A stretch of 64,000 bases of DNA, from the NCBI GenBank assembly GCA_029449245.1, contig JANATF010000002.1:1860001-1924000 (forward strand), in the 5' to 3' direction. Source of the stretch: Mortierella alpina (lineage: Eukaryota > Mortierellomycota > Mortierellomycetes > Mortierellales > Mortierellaceae). Both the position numbers and the translations under genes were made by a program. Each line of letters opens with the position of its first letter. The stretch's first letter is position 1. This document shows positions 1 through 13,324 of the stretch, in pieces. Below the pieces are notes generated by a model that was given only the letters and a program-made list of their open reading frames with translations, had not been told where the DNA came from and searched no databases.

Positions 1-378
1 CAAAAAAACACACCTGTCGCCTCTACTTGCACTTGGTTTTGAAGATATGGCTCCAGTCCGTTGATGGCTGGCTGCATGGTGGATCATAAACCATCTGTTG
101 CTATCGCAATTCGTGGCCGTGTCAACTGGTGTGCTCATCCTGTTCTCTCTGTTGTGTCCATCGAAGGGCAGGATTTAACGTTTTCGAGCCGGCGACTGGG
201 TTATATGTACGATGCAATACATTCGATTACGTTTTTTTGAATCTTCAACTTCTTGCACAGCGTTGCGCGTCTCCTTACTCTTCAACTCCGCATCACTCCC
301 CTCCTTTGCCTGACACGCTTCTTCTCATCCCGGCCATTAACCTCGCAAGAACATCAGGAATCAATCAGACTTACAACC
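1..378. other. upstream region, no gene seen
   Basis: No supported gene. The T/C-rich stretch just before the ATG at 379 is the likely promoter and 5' leader of RPT1. I looked for the yeast proteasome element GGTGGCAAA on both strands and did not see it. Confidence 0.5.
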
Positions 379-2219
<1,841 letters not shown>

Positions 2220-2295
2220 GTGCTTAATAAACAGTTGTATAATACGATTGCTCGATCATGATAGCCTTCCCACTTCATTGCATTTTAAGAAAGGT

Positions 2296-3664
<1,369 letters not shown>

Positions 3665-4024
3665 TGTATATGATTGTGCGGTGTGTAGGCGGGATTTGGT
3701 GCTGTGAATGCGGAATGAGAAACCAGGAACGTTGCAATGGAGTCGCTGGCGCGACCGGGTTCACAGGCCGCGTCCAGAAAAGCCACCTCATAACAAGTGA
3801 CTGTTCAAAAAGGCAAGGTCAGACGCACCATTGACCCATTGACTTTTCTTACTGTAGCCTCCCTCGGACCCTCAAGAACTGCAGGCTTCTCGACCATGAT
3901 CAAGGTCCTTCTCAAATGAAATATGCATATATATTGGTAGATGAGAAATAGTACAAAAGCACGGCGAGTACAGGCCATGAATACGCGTGTCTGCAAGGGG
4001 GATCTAAAATCGGGGTTCAGTATC
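3665..4024. other. intergenic, COQ5 promoter side
   Basis: Holds the COQ5 upstream region and the 3' flank of the next minus-strand gene. No further gene seen. Confidence 0.5.
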
Positions 4025-4042
4025 TTACTCGTCATCTTCCTC

Positions 4043-4073
<31 letters not shown>

Positions 4074-4870
4074 GCCTGTTCCTCCTCTTCCACCTCCTCA
4101 TTGCCTTCTCCGCTGACAAAGTGCTCTGCAAAGTTGTAGGGTGCATCAGCATCAGCATCCTCCTCCTCCTCCTTAGCAGCAGCCTTCTTGGTCGTCTTGG
4201 TCTTTTTTGTTGCTGGCGACGATGTTGCTGCTGCAGCTGTTGCCTTGCGCTTAGCCGCCTTAGAAAGAACGCCCTCTGTGCTGGTGGCCTCCTTTGCCTT
4301 CTTTTCCTTTGCTGGCTCAGCCGGGTTGATGTTTCTAGCCTTGTTGGCCTTACGGGCTTTCTCAGCTGCCTTTCTGCGAATCTCCTTCTGCTTATCCTTC
4401 TCCTCCTGGGCCTTCAACTTTTGGTCTGCAATCTGCTGCAAGATCTTTTCTTTGCCTGGGAAGTTGTTAGGAATACCGGGGTCCTTCTTGTTTCCTATGG
4501 GTAAAGAATTGGAATATTAGCAGCTGGTTTCTTCAACTGAAAAGTGATACCGCGGGCAGCTCGATTGCACCAACGATACACAATATGCAATTATGCATGG
4601 AACGTACTGTGATGGGCGTTAGGTTTGTTCTTGGCATCCTTGCGAAGCTTGCGGTGATGGTCTTTGACACGCTTCTCAATCTTGTACCTGTGGTTAGCAG
4701 GGATTCGCTTTGACGTAATCTCTATTGCAACGGATGAGGGAGCGAAAGGATATTAGAATGAGCATTCCGATAGAACGCGGCAGCCGACCGTTCAAAGTAA
4801 GTGGCGAAGCGAAGAATGCTGGCAATGAAGTGCTGGTTTTGTCCTTGTACATACTTTTGCGCGGCGTCAT
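4025..4870 (-). CDS. short protein with GNL3/Grn1 N-terminal domain and acidic tail
   Basis: Start ATG at 4870: MTPRK, then a phase-1 intron, then KITSKR, RYKIEKRVKDHHRKLRK and KKDPGIPNNFPGKEKIL. This is the basic N-terminal domain of nucleostemin, GNL3L and fission-yeast Grn1. A coiled, Lys/Glu-rich segment follows, then Ala/Lys-rich nuclear-localisation-like sequence (KKTKTTKKAAAK) and a C-terminal run of about 30 mostly acidic residues ending in DDE at 4028. The circularly permuted GTPase domain that normally follows the basic domain is absent, and there is no room for it before the stop. Introns lie at about 4505-4609 and 4733-4854. Inferred role: nucleolar, ribosome-assembly related. It could be a stand-alone paralogue or a truncated copy. 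Confidence 0.8.
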
Positions 4871-5039
4871 GATGTATATTAGTTGACGGGGAGAGACAGG
4901 GATGTGGTGAACTCAAGCCAGGTTTGCATTACCTAAAAAAAAAAAGAAAAAAAAGAATCCACAACAGTGACTGTTTATAGTCGTGTGTTACGGAGCGGTA
5001 TGTACTTGAGTTCTAACACTAGTCTTCAAGGTGCGCTTG
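4871..5039. other. intergenic
   Basis: Contains an A-rich run near 4934-4955. Nothing else seen. Confidence 0.4.
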
Positions 5040-5300
5040 TGGGCGCGCCCTTGATAGCCTTCCATCCCTAGGGTTGTGTCAGGAAAGGTAGGAGCTTGGG
5101 CGTGGCAAAGGCGGTGATCAGATCTGGTCCAGAAGCTACCAAGAGCAACAGCTCTTCCCCTGGGACTTTACTCAAATCAATTGCCTGGTGGCATAGTCTC
5201 AACATAGCTATTGCAAGTCTTTGCATAGCTCATGAAGGCTTCGGAAAGACAGCTTATCCAAATCCCTTATTACCTTTCCCAGTGCGTGGGCCTTGAACTG
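5040..5300 (-). pseudogene. decayed partial tandem copy of the 3' end of the neighbouring gene
   Basis: On the minus strand this repeats the last two exons of the gene at 5531-6350. A short exon reads FKAHALGK and is followed by a GT donor; then comes a final exon reading EELLLLVASGPDLITAFATP and KLLPFLTQP. The intact copy reads FKAHAMRK and, in its last exon, MVAAFATPKLLPFLTQPEGW. Here the GAG after TQP is TAG, so the frame stops, while GWKAIKG continues recognisably beyond it. No upstream exons of the gene were found between 5300 and 5530. I read this as a duplicated, broken 3' fragment. Use as an alternative terminal exon is possible but less likely. Confidence 0.6.
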
Positions 5301-5530
5301 TGGGATTGTGGTTGAGGGAGATCGGTGTTAGTCAGTCCCCCCGGCTCCATTAAACTTTTGAGCAGATAGCATGTGTTGTCACTGTTTCTCTCCCAGGTAC
5401 CCTCGTTTCAGTGCTGCAAGTCAGCGGTACTCATACTACACACGACAGTTGTTTATTCCGGATGAAGAGCGTCTCGACAGGTTCGGTCTTATCCTCTCAG
5501 GAATGAAACGTACCGAGGTCTATGTGTTCA

Positions 5531-6350
5531 TCATATGGCAGGCTCTGGTGGTTCCAGGCATGCTTTGATCGATTTCCATCCCTCTGGCTGCGTGAGAAAG
5601 GGTAACAACTTTGGTGTGGCGAAAGCTGCGACCATGCTTGGTCCTCTAGACACCAAAAAAAGAACTTGCGTCCCTGGAATTCGGCTAAGCTGAACAGCCT
5701 GGCAATGGAATGTCGTTGTAAGTCTTGTGTTGACGATGCATCTCCTGTGCGCCGCCACTTCATGCACATTCTTTCTTACCTTCCTCATGGCATGCGCCTT
5801 GAACTGTGGGAACATCAAGTCATGCTGTTCCTTATCTACAATCACCATACTTCCGTTTCCTTCACGCCTGAACTTGAACTTGGGTACCTCGTCTTGGATG
5901 TCACCGTCATCGGCTTTATCATGCTCAGGTGTTCCATTGTCCTGAGGGGAGAAAAGGGAGTCTGCATATTCAGTATACATCGATCGACATTCAAAGGGAG
6001 GGCACAGTGGTTCCAACTCACATCTGGCGAATCCGTATCAGGCGCTGAGATGAACTTTATGACCAGACGTTTACTCTCGGGATGCGTTACAATAGACGCA
6101 AACCTGGGCGTTTTAAAGTCATATACGAGGGCTTTCTCGTTCGAAAACGTTAGGGCGAGCACGTCTGTCCCCGGGAACTTTGACGTGAGGTCAAATGCCT
6201 GGCAATCGTTGAAAGGAAACAAAGGTCAAAAAAAAGCCAGAGGCAACCTGCTGAAAGCGTGTGTGGATCGCGAACCATGTGTGGCAGGGCACGTACTGAG
6301 TGGAATACTTGTGATTTTTTGGTAGAGTACTCGATGGAGCTTGCGGTGAC
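5531..6350 (-). CDS. hypothetical protein, about 160 aa, four exons
   Basis: I do not recognise the family. The model starts at MQVTASSIEYS (ATG near 6350) and runs through a donor after VFHS. Exon 2 opens AFDLTSKFPGTDVLALTF and ends ISAPDTDSPD. Exon 3 reads DSLFSPQDNGTPEHDK, then EVPKFKFRREGNGSMVIVD, and FKAHAMRK before GTAAGA. The last exon opens AVQLSRIPGTQVLFLV and ends CLEPPEPAI*. The donors and acceptors are all canonical (GTACGT, GTGAGT, GTAAGA; CAG). The predicted protein is soluble, mixed alpha/beta in character, with an acidic middle. A partial copy of its 3' end lies immediately downstream. Confidence 0.6.
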
Positions 6351-6529
6351 CTGCATCTTGGTCAAAGGAGAGGAGTGTGAGGATTGGGTTCGTAGCGTAT
6401 TTCCTCTGAGTCCTTTATAGCCTAATTTACATTGCAACGGGTACATCGCTGGCCCATATCGGCTCTTGGTCCTGACCACCGCTCTTCATATGCGAGACAA
6501 TAGGCGTATATTTATAATTTGGTAGTCGT

Positions 6530-8196
6530 CTAACACAATGGGATCCAATCCTTAGGGGACCGCAACACCTCCATCAGCTTGCCGTGGGCCTTCATATCTG
6601 GCTCCTGCATGTACTCCCACCGCGCTGTCAGCGGCATGGTCATCAAAATACTCTCGATTCTCGCTCCAGGCGTCAATAGTCCAAACTTGGTGCCGCGGTC
6701 ATACACCAAGTTGAACTCCACATACCGACCCCTACGCAACTGCTGCCAGTGCTTGTCCTCTTCTGTGAAGGGCATGTCCTTGCGCTTCTCCATGATGGGG
6801 ACGTACTGCTTTGTGAAAGCCTTGCCGCAGCTCTGGACAAACGCAAAGAGCTCGTCTGGGGACTTGTCGTCTAAGTCGTCGAAAAAGATGCCACCAATGC
6901 CTCGCCGCTCTCCACGATGAGAGATATAGAAGTAATCGTCGCACCACTGCTTAAAGTCCTTGTAGTACCGAGGATCGTGTGGTTCACAGGCTTCCTTGAT
7001 CACCTTGTGGAAATGGATCGCGTCTTCCTCGTAGAGGATCGTTGGGGTTAGATCGCACCCGCCACCGAACCACCACGACACGGGTTCAGTGCCCTCGGCA
7101 CTGCCGAGCTCAAAGTAGCGATAATTGAAGTGAACTGTGGGAGCATTAGGGTTCTTGGGATGAATAACCGCCGAGATCCCTGTTGCAAAAAATGGCGTGT
7201 CCTCCTTTGTAGCCGCAATATTTGGGTGTTGCGCACGCATCTGGGCAACAGCTGCAGGTGGCAACATGCCGTAGACGACAGATACGCCGACGCCGGCCTT
7301 CTCAAAGACCTTGCCTTCCTGCATTACCATCGAGATGCCATCTCCACCCTCGGCTCTTGTCCATCGATCGATCTTGAACTTGGCTTCGCCGTCGACCTTT
7401 TCTAATTCGGAAGTGATCTCGACTTGTATCCTTTTAACAAACTCTTCCATTCGCAGGCGCATGGGTGAATCCTTGGTAAGGCCTTCAAGTTTCTGTGAGG
7501 AGGTATTAGGACAAAGACGGACGCGATAGAAACTCAAGGTCTCAAGGTGATCTCATGAGATGCAGCTCTCTAGCTTACCCGTTGCTGGTCTTCTTGAGCG
7601 GTCATGTTCTTTATCTTTGGGGTTGGTGGCGGTGATAGTGGTGCCTCACAGTCGATCTTGGACTAGGCAATTGCACAGAAGGTTTGTCCATGTTATTTTT
7701 ATACAAGCAGAGCTGTTTCTCAGGGCACAAGAAGTCGTGCTTACAGCAGGGGTCTGGCTCCAGTAGGCTGTTGCGGCGGCAGCTGCTCCAAGGGTGGTGA
7801 ATGCAGCGATCGAGGTTGACGATCGCATGGAAACGGCTTTGGGTGCGGTGGAGTAGGATCGACAGATCCGAGACCATGGACTAGAATATAATAGAATAGA
7901 ATGAGGTGAGCTCTCTTTTCATTTCAAAATCCTCTTCGCAGCAACATGGGCGGATAGATCGGGACATACGCTTTAGCGGATGATATTGAAGCTGTTCCAA
8001 TGGACAGTAACATGAAAGAGAGGAAGAAAGGACAGTGCAAAGTAGGTTTAGAAACTTGTTTCGACGACTGATCTACTTTCTTTCTTTTCCTCCATGGAGG
8101 CATTCACTGACAGCAGATTCACGACATGACATTCCATGACCACATACCACTTCTAAACAGGGTGCGCAATGTTGTGGACCGTGCAAAGTGGGCCAT
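6530..8196 (-). CDS. HEM13: oxygen-dependent coproporphyrinogen III oxidase (Hem13/CPOX)
   Basis: Converts coproporphyrinogen III to protoporphyrinogen IX in haem synthesis. Four exons: 8148-8196, 7745-7836, 7579-7662, 6530-7492. They join to 395 aa with phases that close exactly. Family landmarks are GGDGISMVMQEGKVFEKAGV, HFNYRYFELG, WWFGGGCDLTP, ISHRGERRGIGGIFFDDLDD, RGRYVEFNLVYDRGT and LTPGARIESILM. The first two exons give MAHFARSTTLRTLFRS followed by an Ala-rich hydrophobic stretch, which resembles a mitochondrial presequence plus an inner-membrane sorting segment. This matters because yeast Hem13 is cytosolic while the animal enzyme is in the intermembrane space. A TATA box lies 116 bp upstream. 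Only the first exon is uncertain. Confidence 0.93.
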
Positions 8197-9542
8197 GGTG
8201 TTGACTATGCGAGACGGATGCAGGTACTTGGACGTAGTTCGAGAGAAAGGTGTAAGTGTGAAAGTGAGAGAGGAGTAGAAAAAGGAGGCCTCAGGGCAAG
8301 GCGATCTGGCCTTTATATGTGTAGGCGGCCGATGGGGTCTCAACGTCGTTACACCCCAAGGAGGGCGCCGACTCGAGTGGACCCACTTTTTCGTTGAATC
8401 TGCATTGTTCAAGAAAGGTCGCTTCAGAGGAGTGTGAGTAGTATGTGCGCTCAAGAGAGGTCCGCGTAGGTCATGAAACCGTCTATTGATTTTGGGTAGT
8501 GCAAAAAGACTATTTGGGCAGTACTCCGAGACAGCAAAAGGAAGAAGAATGCCGAAAGGATCTCCGTCGACCTACACCTTGATTGCGAGGGAACAGGGCA
8601 AAGGCATAGACAATACGTGCCTGTGCGACAGTAGCAGCCCCGATTTGGATGCACGCCAGGAAAGATGACAACATCAGGCCACATCCTGCTCGATTTTGAT
8701 TGTATCGGTTACCCAAGTGTGCCCAAAGACGCGACGATGCGATCAGGTCCCACGACGAAAATGCCAGTCTAAATAGCACAGAATACAACCCTTGGTCATC
8801 TTGGACACTGGTTTTCATGTGTCATGATTCAGTTAAGACCTCATAGCCACATTGGTTTTGCGAACCTTTGCATCGCAAAAGGCTCACGTTATGGCAAGTG
8901 CGTTTCATCTTGTAGTTCAAACCTCATGTTGTCGCTGGTATGGCAACCTCCGATCTCGAGCCGCTCTATTAGCAGCAGCTGGCATGCAATGGGCTTTCAG
9001 GAACTTTTCTAGATCCTACATCTTCAAGTTGAGCTTGCGCAGGTATGGCATCAGGAGTTCCCTTGCTTGCTAGCTAATGAGACATATAGAACAGGCGAGG
9101 CCTACGACGAGCAGATGCAGAGGGTGTTGAAGCTGAGTCGGAAACAAGTCATTAGCACCTTTGAAGCAAGGCCGGCGAGGGCTGCACGGTGAGCGGATGG
9201 TGATAGAGGGACTTACGCGAATGAGAGAGGGAGGGGGCAGACAGGCAGGGGTGCTCAGACCCTTTAGCCGCGGCGGCAATTCCGTTGTGGCTGAGATCTC
9301 ATTTTTATGAAGCGTAGTTGGGCGCGCTTTTCGATCACCTCTTGCATGCAGACACGGCCGTCGAATCCACTCAACACAACAGCAGTAGCAACGCTGATTT
9401 CCTAGGTATACATTCCACGTCTATTAACATAGGAGTGGTATACGCTTTGGCGGACGACTGCTTTCGTAGCGATGCCCTGGTCCTCTCAGCTAACAATTCG
9501 CTTCTTTCGCTCATCGATTAGAACAACCGCCATCAGCACAGC
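8197..9542. other. long intergenic region between HEM13 and CLP1
   Basis: The left part is the HEM13 promoter. The rest contains scattered small open frames on the minus strand (8510-8818 and 9070-9279) with some plausible splice signals, for example GTAAGT near 9213. They do not join into a protein I can support. No RNA gene recognised. Confidence 0.4.
8312..8317 (-). promoter_or_regulatory. TATA box of HEM13
   Basis: Minus-strand TATAAA within ACATATAAAG, 116 bp upstream of the ATG at 8196. Its spacing supports the first-exon choice for HEM13. Confidence 0.5.
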
Positions 9543-11347
9543 ATGACAGCGACAGAACCAAAGGAATGGATCCTCGACGAGGAGAACGAACTGCGGATTG
9601 AAGTCGACTTTGAAGTTAAAGTCAAGCTTCGTGTAAGGGCAACCTGTTTGCATTCGAGCTCATTAGTCGGGTGCTTCTGTCGACAACTAGTGCATTAACT
9701 CAAATGCCCGCACCCTCTTTTGCTTTTTATCTTTACATCTGCTATAACCTTTTCTCACAGCTGGTAACAGGAACTGCAGAAGTGTTTGGAACAGAGCTCG
9801 GACAAAACGTTGACTATGAGTTTTCAGGACGCAAGATCGCTGTCTTCACATGGCACGGATGCAAGCTTCAGATCCAAGGCACATGCAGTGTCGAATATAT
9901 CGCCAACGAGACCCCCATGATCAGCTACCTCAACACTCACCTGGCATTGGAGCAGCGCCGAGTTTTGGCTACTCAGAGTAACGGGAAGGGACCAAGGGTA
10001 AGAAAAGATATGCGAGCAGCAATACTAAATGGAGAACTTGTTGCCTCGATGTTCCGCTGTAGAGTTTCTAATGGATTCTGGTTTCCCACGGCATTAACAT
10101 CCATTTAGGTATTAATTGTCGGGCCGAACGATGTGGGAAAGACGTCATTGTCAAAGATGTTGCTCAGCTATGCTCTGAGGCAGTCTCGCCAGCCTATCTA
10201 TGTGGATCTCGACTGTAGCGAGGTAATGTATTGCCATGTTCAACATCTGTGGCGCGAAGGAAAAAAACAACTTGCGTCCCTGACTAACACAATTGCATTG
10301 TGATTGTAGGGGTCGATTACCATGCCTGGATGTTTGACAGCCACACCCCTTACAGAGATGATTGATGTGGAGGAGGGCTTTGGATCCTCGGCAACTTCGG
10401 CGCCGACCGCGGGATCTGCTGTCATGCCACTGGCATATTACTATGGATTCCCATCGCCCAAGGATAATTCCAAACTTTACAACTTGCTGCTCTCACGGTT
10501 GGCTCAGTCAGTGAACAGGAGACTGGAAGAGGATGAAGCAGGTAATGGATGTAAGCCTGCAGCGACCTCTTTCTCATCGATTTACCATTCCTTGTATTGA
10601 TGTGATCTTCTCGGTGGAACAATATAGCCCGCACGTCAGGAATTGTGATTGATACCAACGGACTGATCGACGCTACAGGATACGAGCTCATCGCCAACTG
10701 CATCCAGGCATTCTCTGGTTTGTTAACACTGCTAGCATCTTTCGGGTACCTTCATTGTTGTACATTCGAAACGGACTCTCAACTAATCCTTGGCCATTGT
10801 CGCCCTTTTAGTGGACGTGATTGTTGTCCTTGGGCACGAAAGGTTGTACAGCGACATGACCCGGTTACACCAAAAGTCAGGAGTCTCGGTCATCAAGTTA
10901 GCCAAGTCTGGAGGAGTTGTCGAGCGCGACTCTGCTTTCAGGAGGCAGACCCAGAAGCAAAAGATTCGCGAATACTTTTATGGAACATCAAAGTCAGAGC
11001 TGGCACCCTATTCAACCATGGTCAACTATCACGATATCGAAGTCCTTAGAGTGGGAGAAGGATCCCTTGCGCCGTCGTCCGCACTGCCAATCGGTGAGGA
11101 CCGCAAAGTGAGTGAGACCCATGTCGTAAGGGTGGAGCCAGGCGAGCATCTCCTGCACTCGGTCTTGGCAGTCTCGAATGCTGACAAATTGGTAGAGTCC
11201 GAGATTCTGGAAACTAACTTGGCAGGGTTTGTCTACATCTCGGAAGTGCATGATATCAGAAAGAAGATCACCGTATTGTCGCCATGTCCCGGCAGGATAC
11301 CCAAAAAGTTTTGGTGGTTGGGCAGCCTCAAGTGGGCAGAGGATTGA
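9543..11347 (+). CDS. CLP1: mRNA cleavage/polyadenylation factor and RNA 5'-kinase family protein Clp1
   Basis: Subunit of cleavage factor IA/II, acting in the nucleus on pre-mRNA 3' ends; animal homologues also phosphorylate RNA 5' ends. The N-terminal domain reads EWILDEENELRIEV, then TGTAEVFGTELG and FTWHGCKLQIQG. The central P-loop is VGPNDVGKTSLSKMLL, followed by YVDLDCSEGSITMPGC and, later, GIVIDTNGLIDATGYELI. The C-terminal domain ends KFWWLGSLKWAED. Introns start at 9633, about 9998, 10223, about 10550 and about 10717, all GT-AG. The P-loop keeps Gly-Lys-Thr, so nucleotide binding is expected. Kinase activity cannot be judged from sequence alone, since budding-yeast Clp1 lacks it. Convergent with the GH27 gene, about 135 bp away. 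Confidence 0.95.
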
Positions 11348-11482
11348 GTCCGCGAAGAAAGAAACTAAACGCATTAAAAGAGGAACGCATGTAGTTCTGC
11401 TAGATGGGTGCATGGCATATTCTTTTTTTTTTATTGCAGCTCCCCCGCTGCACTCACTACACTCACTACATTTACACGAGAA

Positions 11483-13324
11483 CTATGCGGGTATCGACCA
11501 CACTTGATTATTGGATTGGTCCCCGCACTTCCACAACCGCAGGTTGATTTTATCGTCTCCAATCCCTGAAGGTGCGTTAGGTGCGTCGACGCAAAAGCCC
11601 GAAGCCATATGGAACAGCGTTCCTTGCATCGGGTCGTATGTCCACTGTTGCGTTTCCCTCGTTATATTACACGGGTTTATGACGATCTTGGACCCAGGCA
11701 CAGGAGTGATAACAGTGGAGTCGATATCCAAGCACATGTTGTCGAGGGTCTTCATCCAAAGCAAAGTATTCGGGTCTGTGGGAAGACCAGTCGAGGTAGG
11801 GGCCGTGAACGGTGGAGGTGCAGAAGACGCTTGCCACAGTTGGTTCTCGTTGCTGGTGCAGGGATACGCAATGACGTCCGTGCCTGGATCGCTTCGCGAC
11901 TCAAACACATCGAGACATAGGAGCGAAGACGTTAGGTAAATGGCTCCAGTAGGCACAGTGGCGCGACATGGCGCGTAATTTGTCAATGTGGTAATTCGGT
12001 AGATGGCTGTGGCGTGAGGAGGTAGAAGGGTCGTGAAGGACTCTGTGCGCGGATTCTGGACCTTGTAGACCACCTCGGACTGTGAGAACAGTTCTCGGAC
12101 CAATAGGCTACACCCATCAGTTGTGGGCGGAAACGTGTATCCGAGTCTTGCGAATGGCACAGTGACATTCTCTGTGGTACTCTGTTTGTTCAGCACAGCA
12201 ACTGCACGGGTCGAGACGTTCTGTAGAGGTTTGACTAGTACTTCACTTTCATCGCTCCTCCAAGCCAAGCGTCCTTGGATGCCCAGTGGGTCCTGATCGA
12301 TGGCGATGATGTCATGGTTGGTGAGATAGGCAACTTGCTCCGGAGTAAGGTTCTTTACGTCCGTACTCAGGATCAAAGGCGACGCCATAATAGACCATAA
12401 TGCAAACTGAGATTTCTGCTCGTGAAGCGTCAGCCCTTCATCGTCGCCGGTAATGATAAAGTCAGGGTCGTTCCAATTGCCAGGCTTCTGAAATCTGGCC
12501 AGCCGGATGTTGAATCGATAGTTGGTCATCACGCTAGACCACCGTGACTTTCCGTCCTTTTTGTACACAGAGATATCGGTTGAGTGTCGCCAAAGCTGCC
12601 CATAGCGCCCGATCCATGTGTGGACTTTATACCAGTCTTTGCCGACCCTATCGCCTGTGCCTGCGGACAGTCCTGCAAAATAAGCTGGTGCCGACTCTGA
12701 GTAGACCATGGGCCGAGGTTGGGACCGGATGGCTTCACCAAAGCCCTCATAGAGCTGACGGAATGTCGGTTCAAGTGTCTCGCTTGGGGGAAGGGTCTCG
12801 TTCCTGTCGATGTAGCAGCCATCCAATTTGATGTAATCAACCTCCCAGGATGCAAACAAGTTCACATCCTCTTTGTAGTAGCCCTGAGAGCCCGGATATC
12901 CACCACAAGTCTTGTAGCCAGCATCTTCGTAAATGCCAAATTTGAATCCCTTTTGGTGAAAGTATTGGCCTAGCCAGAGCATGCCGTTAGGGAACAGTGT
13001 CGTATTGGTGATGAGGTGGTCCGTTTCGTTACGGTCCATGGTCATCCAGCAGTCATCGACGGTGATCGTGTCATAGCCCGCTTGCAATAGTCCGTGAGTG
13101 ACCATCCAGTCTGCAGTATCGGTAAAGAGCTTTTGATTGAGGTTGCATTCATACCGTGCCCAGTTATTAAAGCCCATAGGCGGGGTGAGCGCCAGAGCCT
13201 GCATCGAGGGCGGGACTATCACTACTGCCGGCAAGCCGAGTGCTGGTGGGGGGCTGTTGGGTGTGAAATAGGAATGGCGGATCGCGTGCCAGAGGAGCAA
13301 GACGTGGGAAAGAGGGGATCTCAT
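11483..13324 (-). CDS. secreted alpha-galactosidase (GH27) with C-terminal ricin-type lectin domain
   Basis: Hydrolyses terminal alpha-linked galactose. A single uninterrupted exon of 613 aa from the ATG at 13324; the open frame extends to 13444, but this start gives the best secretion-like N-terminus (MRSPLSHVLLLWHAI). The catalytic domain opens ALTPPMGFNNWARYECN, followed by TITVDDCWM, YIKLDGC (nucleophile Asp) and KPGNWNDPDF, then WSIMASPLILSTDVKNL. A beta-sandwich region follows. From about residue 465 there is a trefoil-like domain with QxW-type motifs (NQLW, QQWTYD, NQVW) and repeated LCLD/MCLD segments. Many N-glycosylation sequons fit a secreted protein. The missing introns stand out among intron-rich neighbours and could mean transfer or retroposition; this is inference only. 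Confidence 0.92.
   Translation of the reverse strand: MRSPLSHVLLLWHAIRHSYFTPNSPPPALGLPAVVIVPPSMQALALTPPMGFNNWARYECNLNQKLFTDTADWMVTHGLLQAGYDTITVDDCWMTMDRNETDHLITNTTLFPNGMLWLGQYFHQKGFKFGIYEDAGYKTCGGYPGSQGYYKEDVNLFASWEVDYIKLDGCYIDRNETLPPSETLEPTFRQLYEGFGEAIRSQPRPMVYSESAPAYFAGLSAGTGDRVGKDWYKVHTWIGRYGQLWRHSTDISVYKKDGKSRWSSVMTNYRFNIRLARFQKPGNWNDPDFIITGDDEGLTLHEQKSQFALWSIMASPLILSTDVKNLTPEQVAYLTNHDIIAIDQDPLGIQGRLAWRSDESEVLVKPLQNVSTRAVAVLNKQSTTENVTVPFARLGYTFPPTTDGCSLLVRELFSQSEVVYKVQNPRTESFTTLLPPHATAIYRITTLTNYAPCRATVPTGAIYLTSSLLCLDVFESRSDPGTDVIAYPCTSNENQLWQASSAPPPFTAPTSTGLPTDPNTLLWMKTLDNMCLDIDSTVITPVPGSKIVINPCNITRETQQWTYDPMQGTLFHMASGFCVDAPNAPSGIGDDKINLRLWKCGDQSNNQVWSIPA

Noticed and set aside
8510-9279. 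Possible minus-strand membrane-protein gene
   Set aside because: Open pieces with hydrophobic stretches and some splice-like sites do not join into a continuous frame with a start, and no motif is recognisable.
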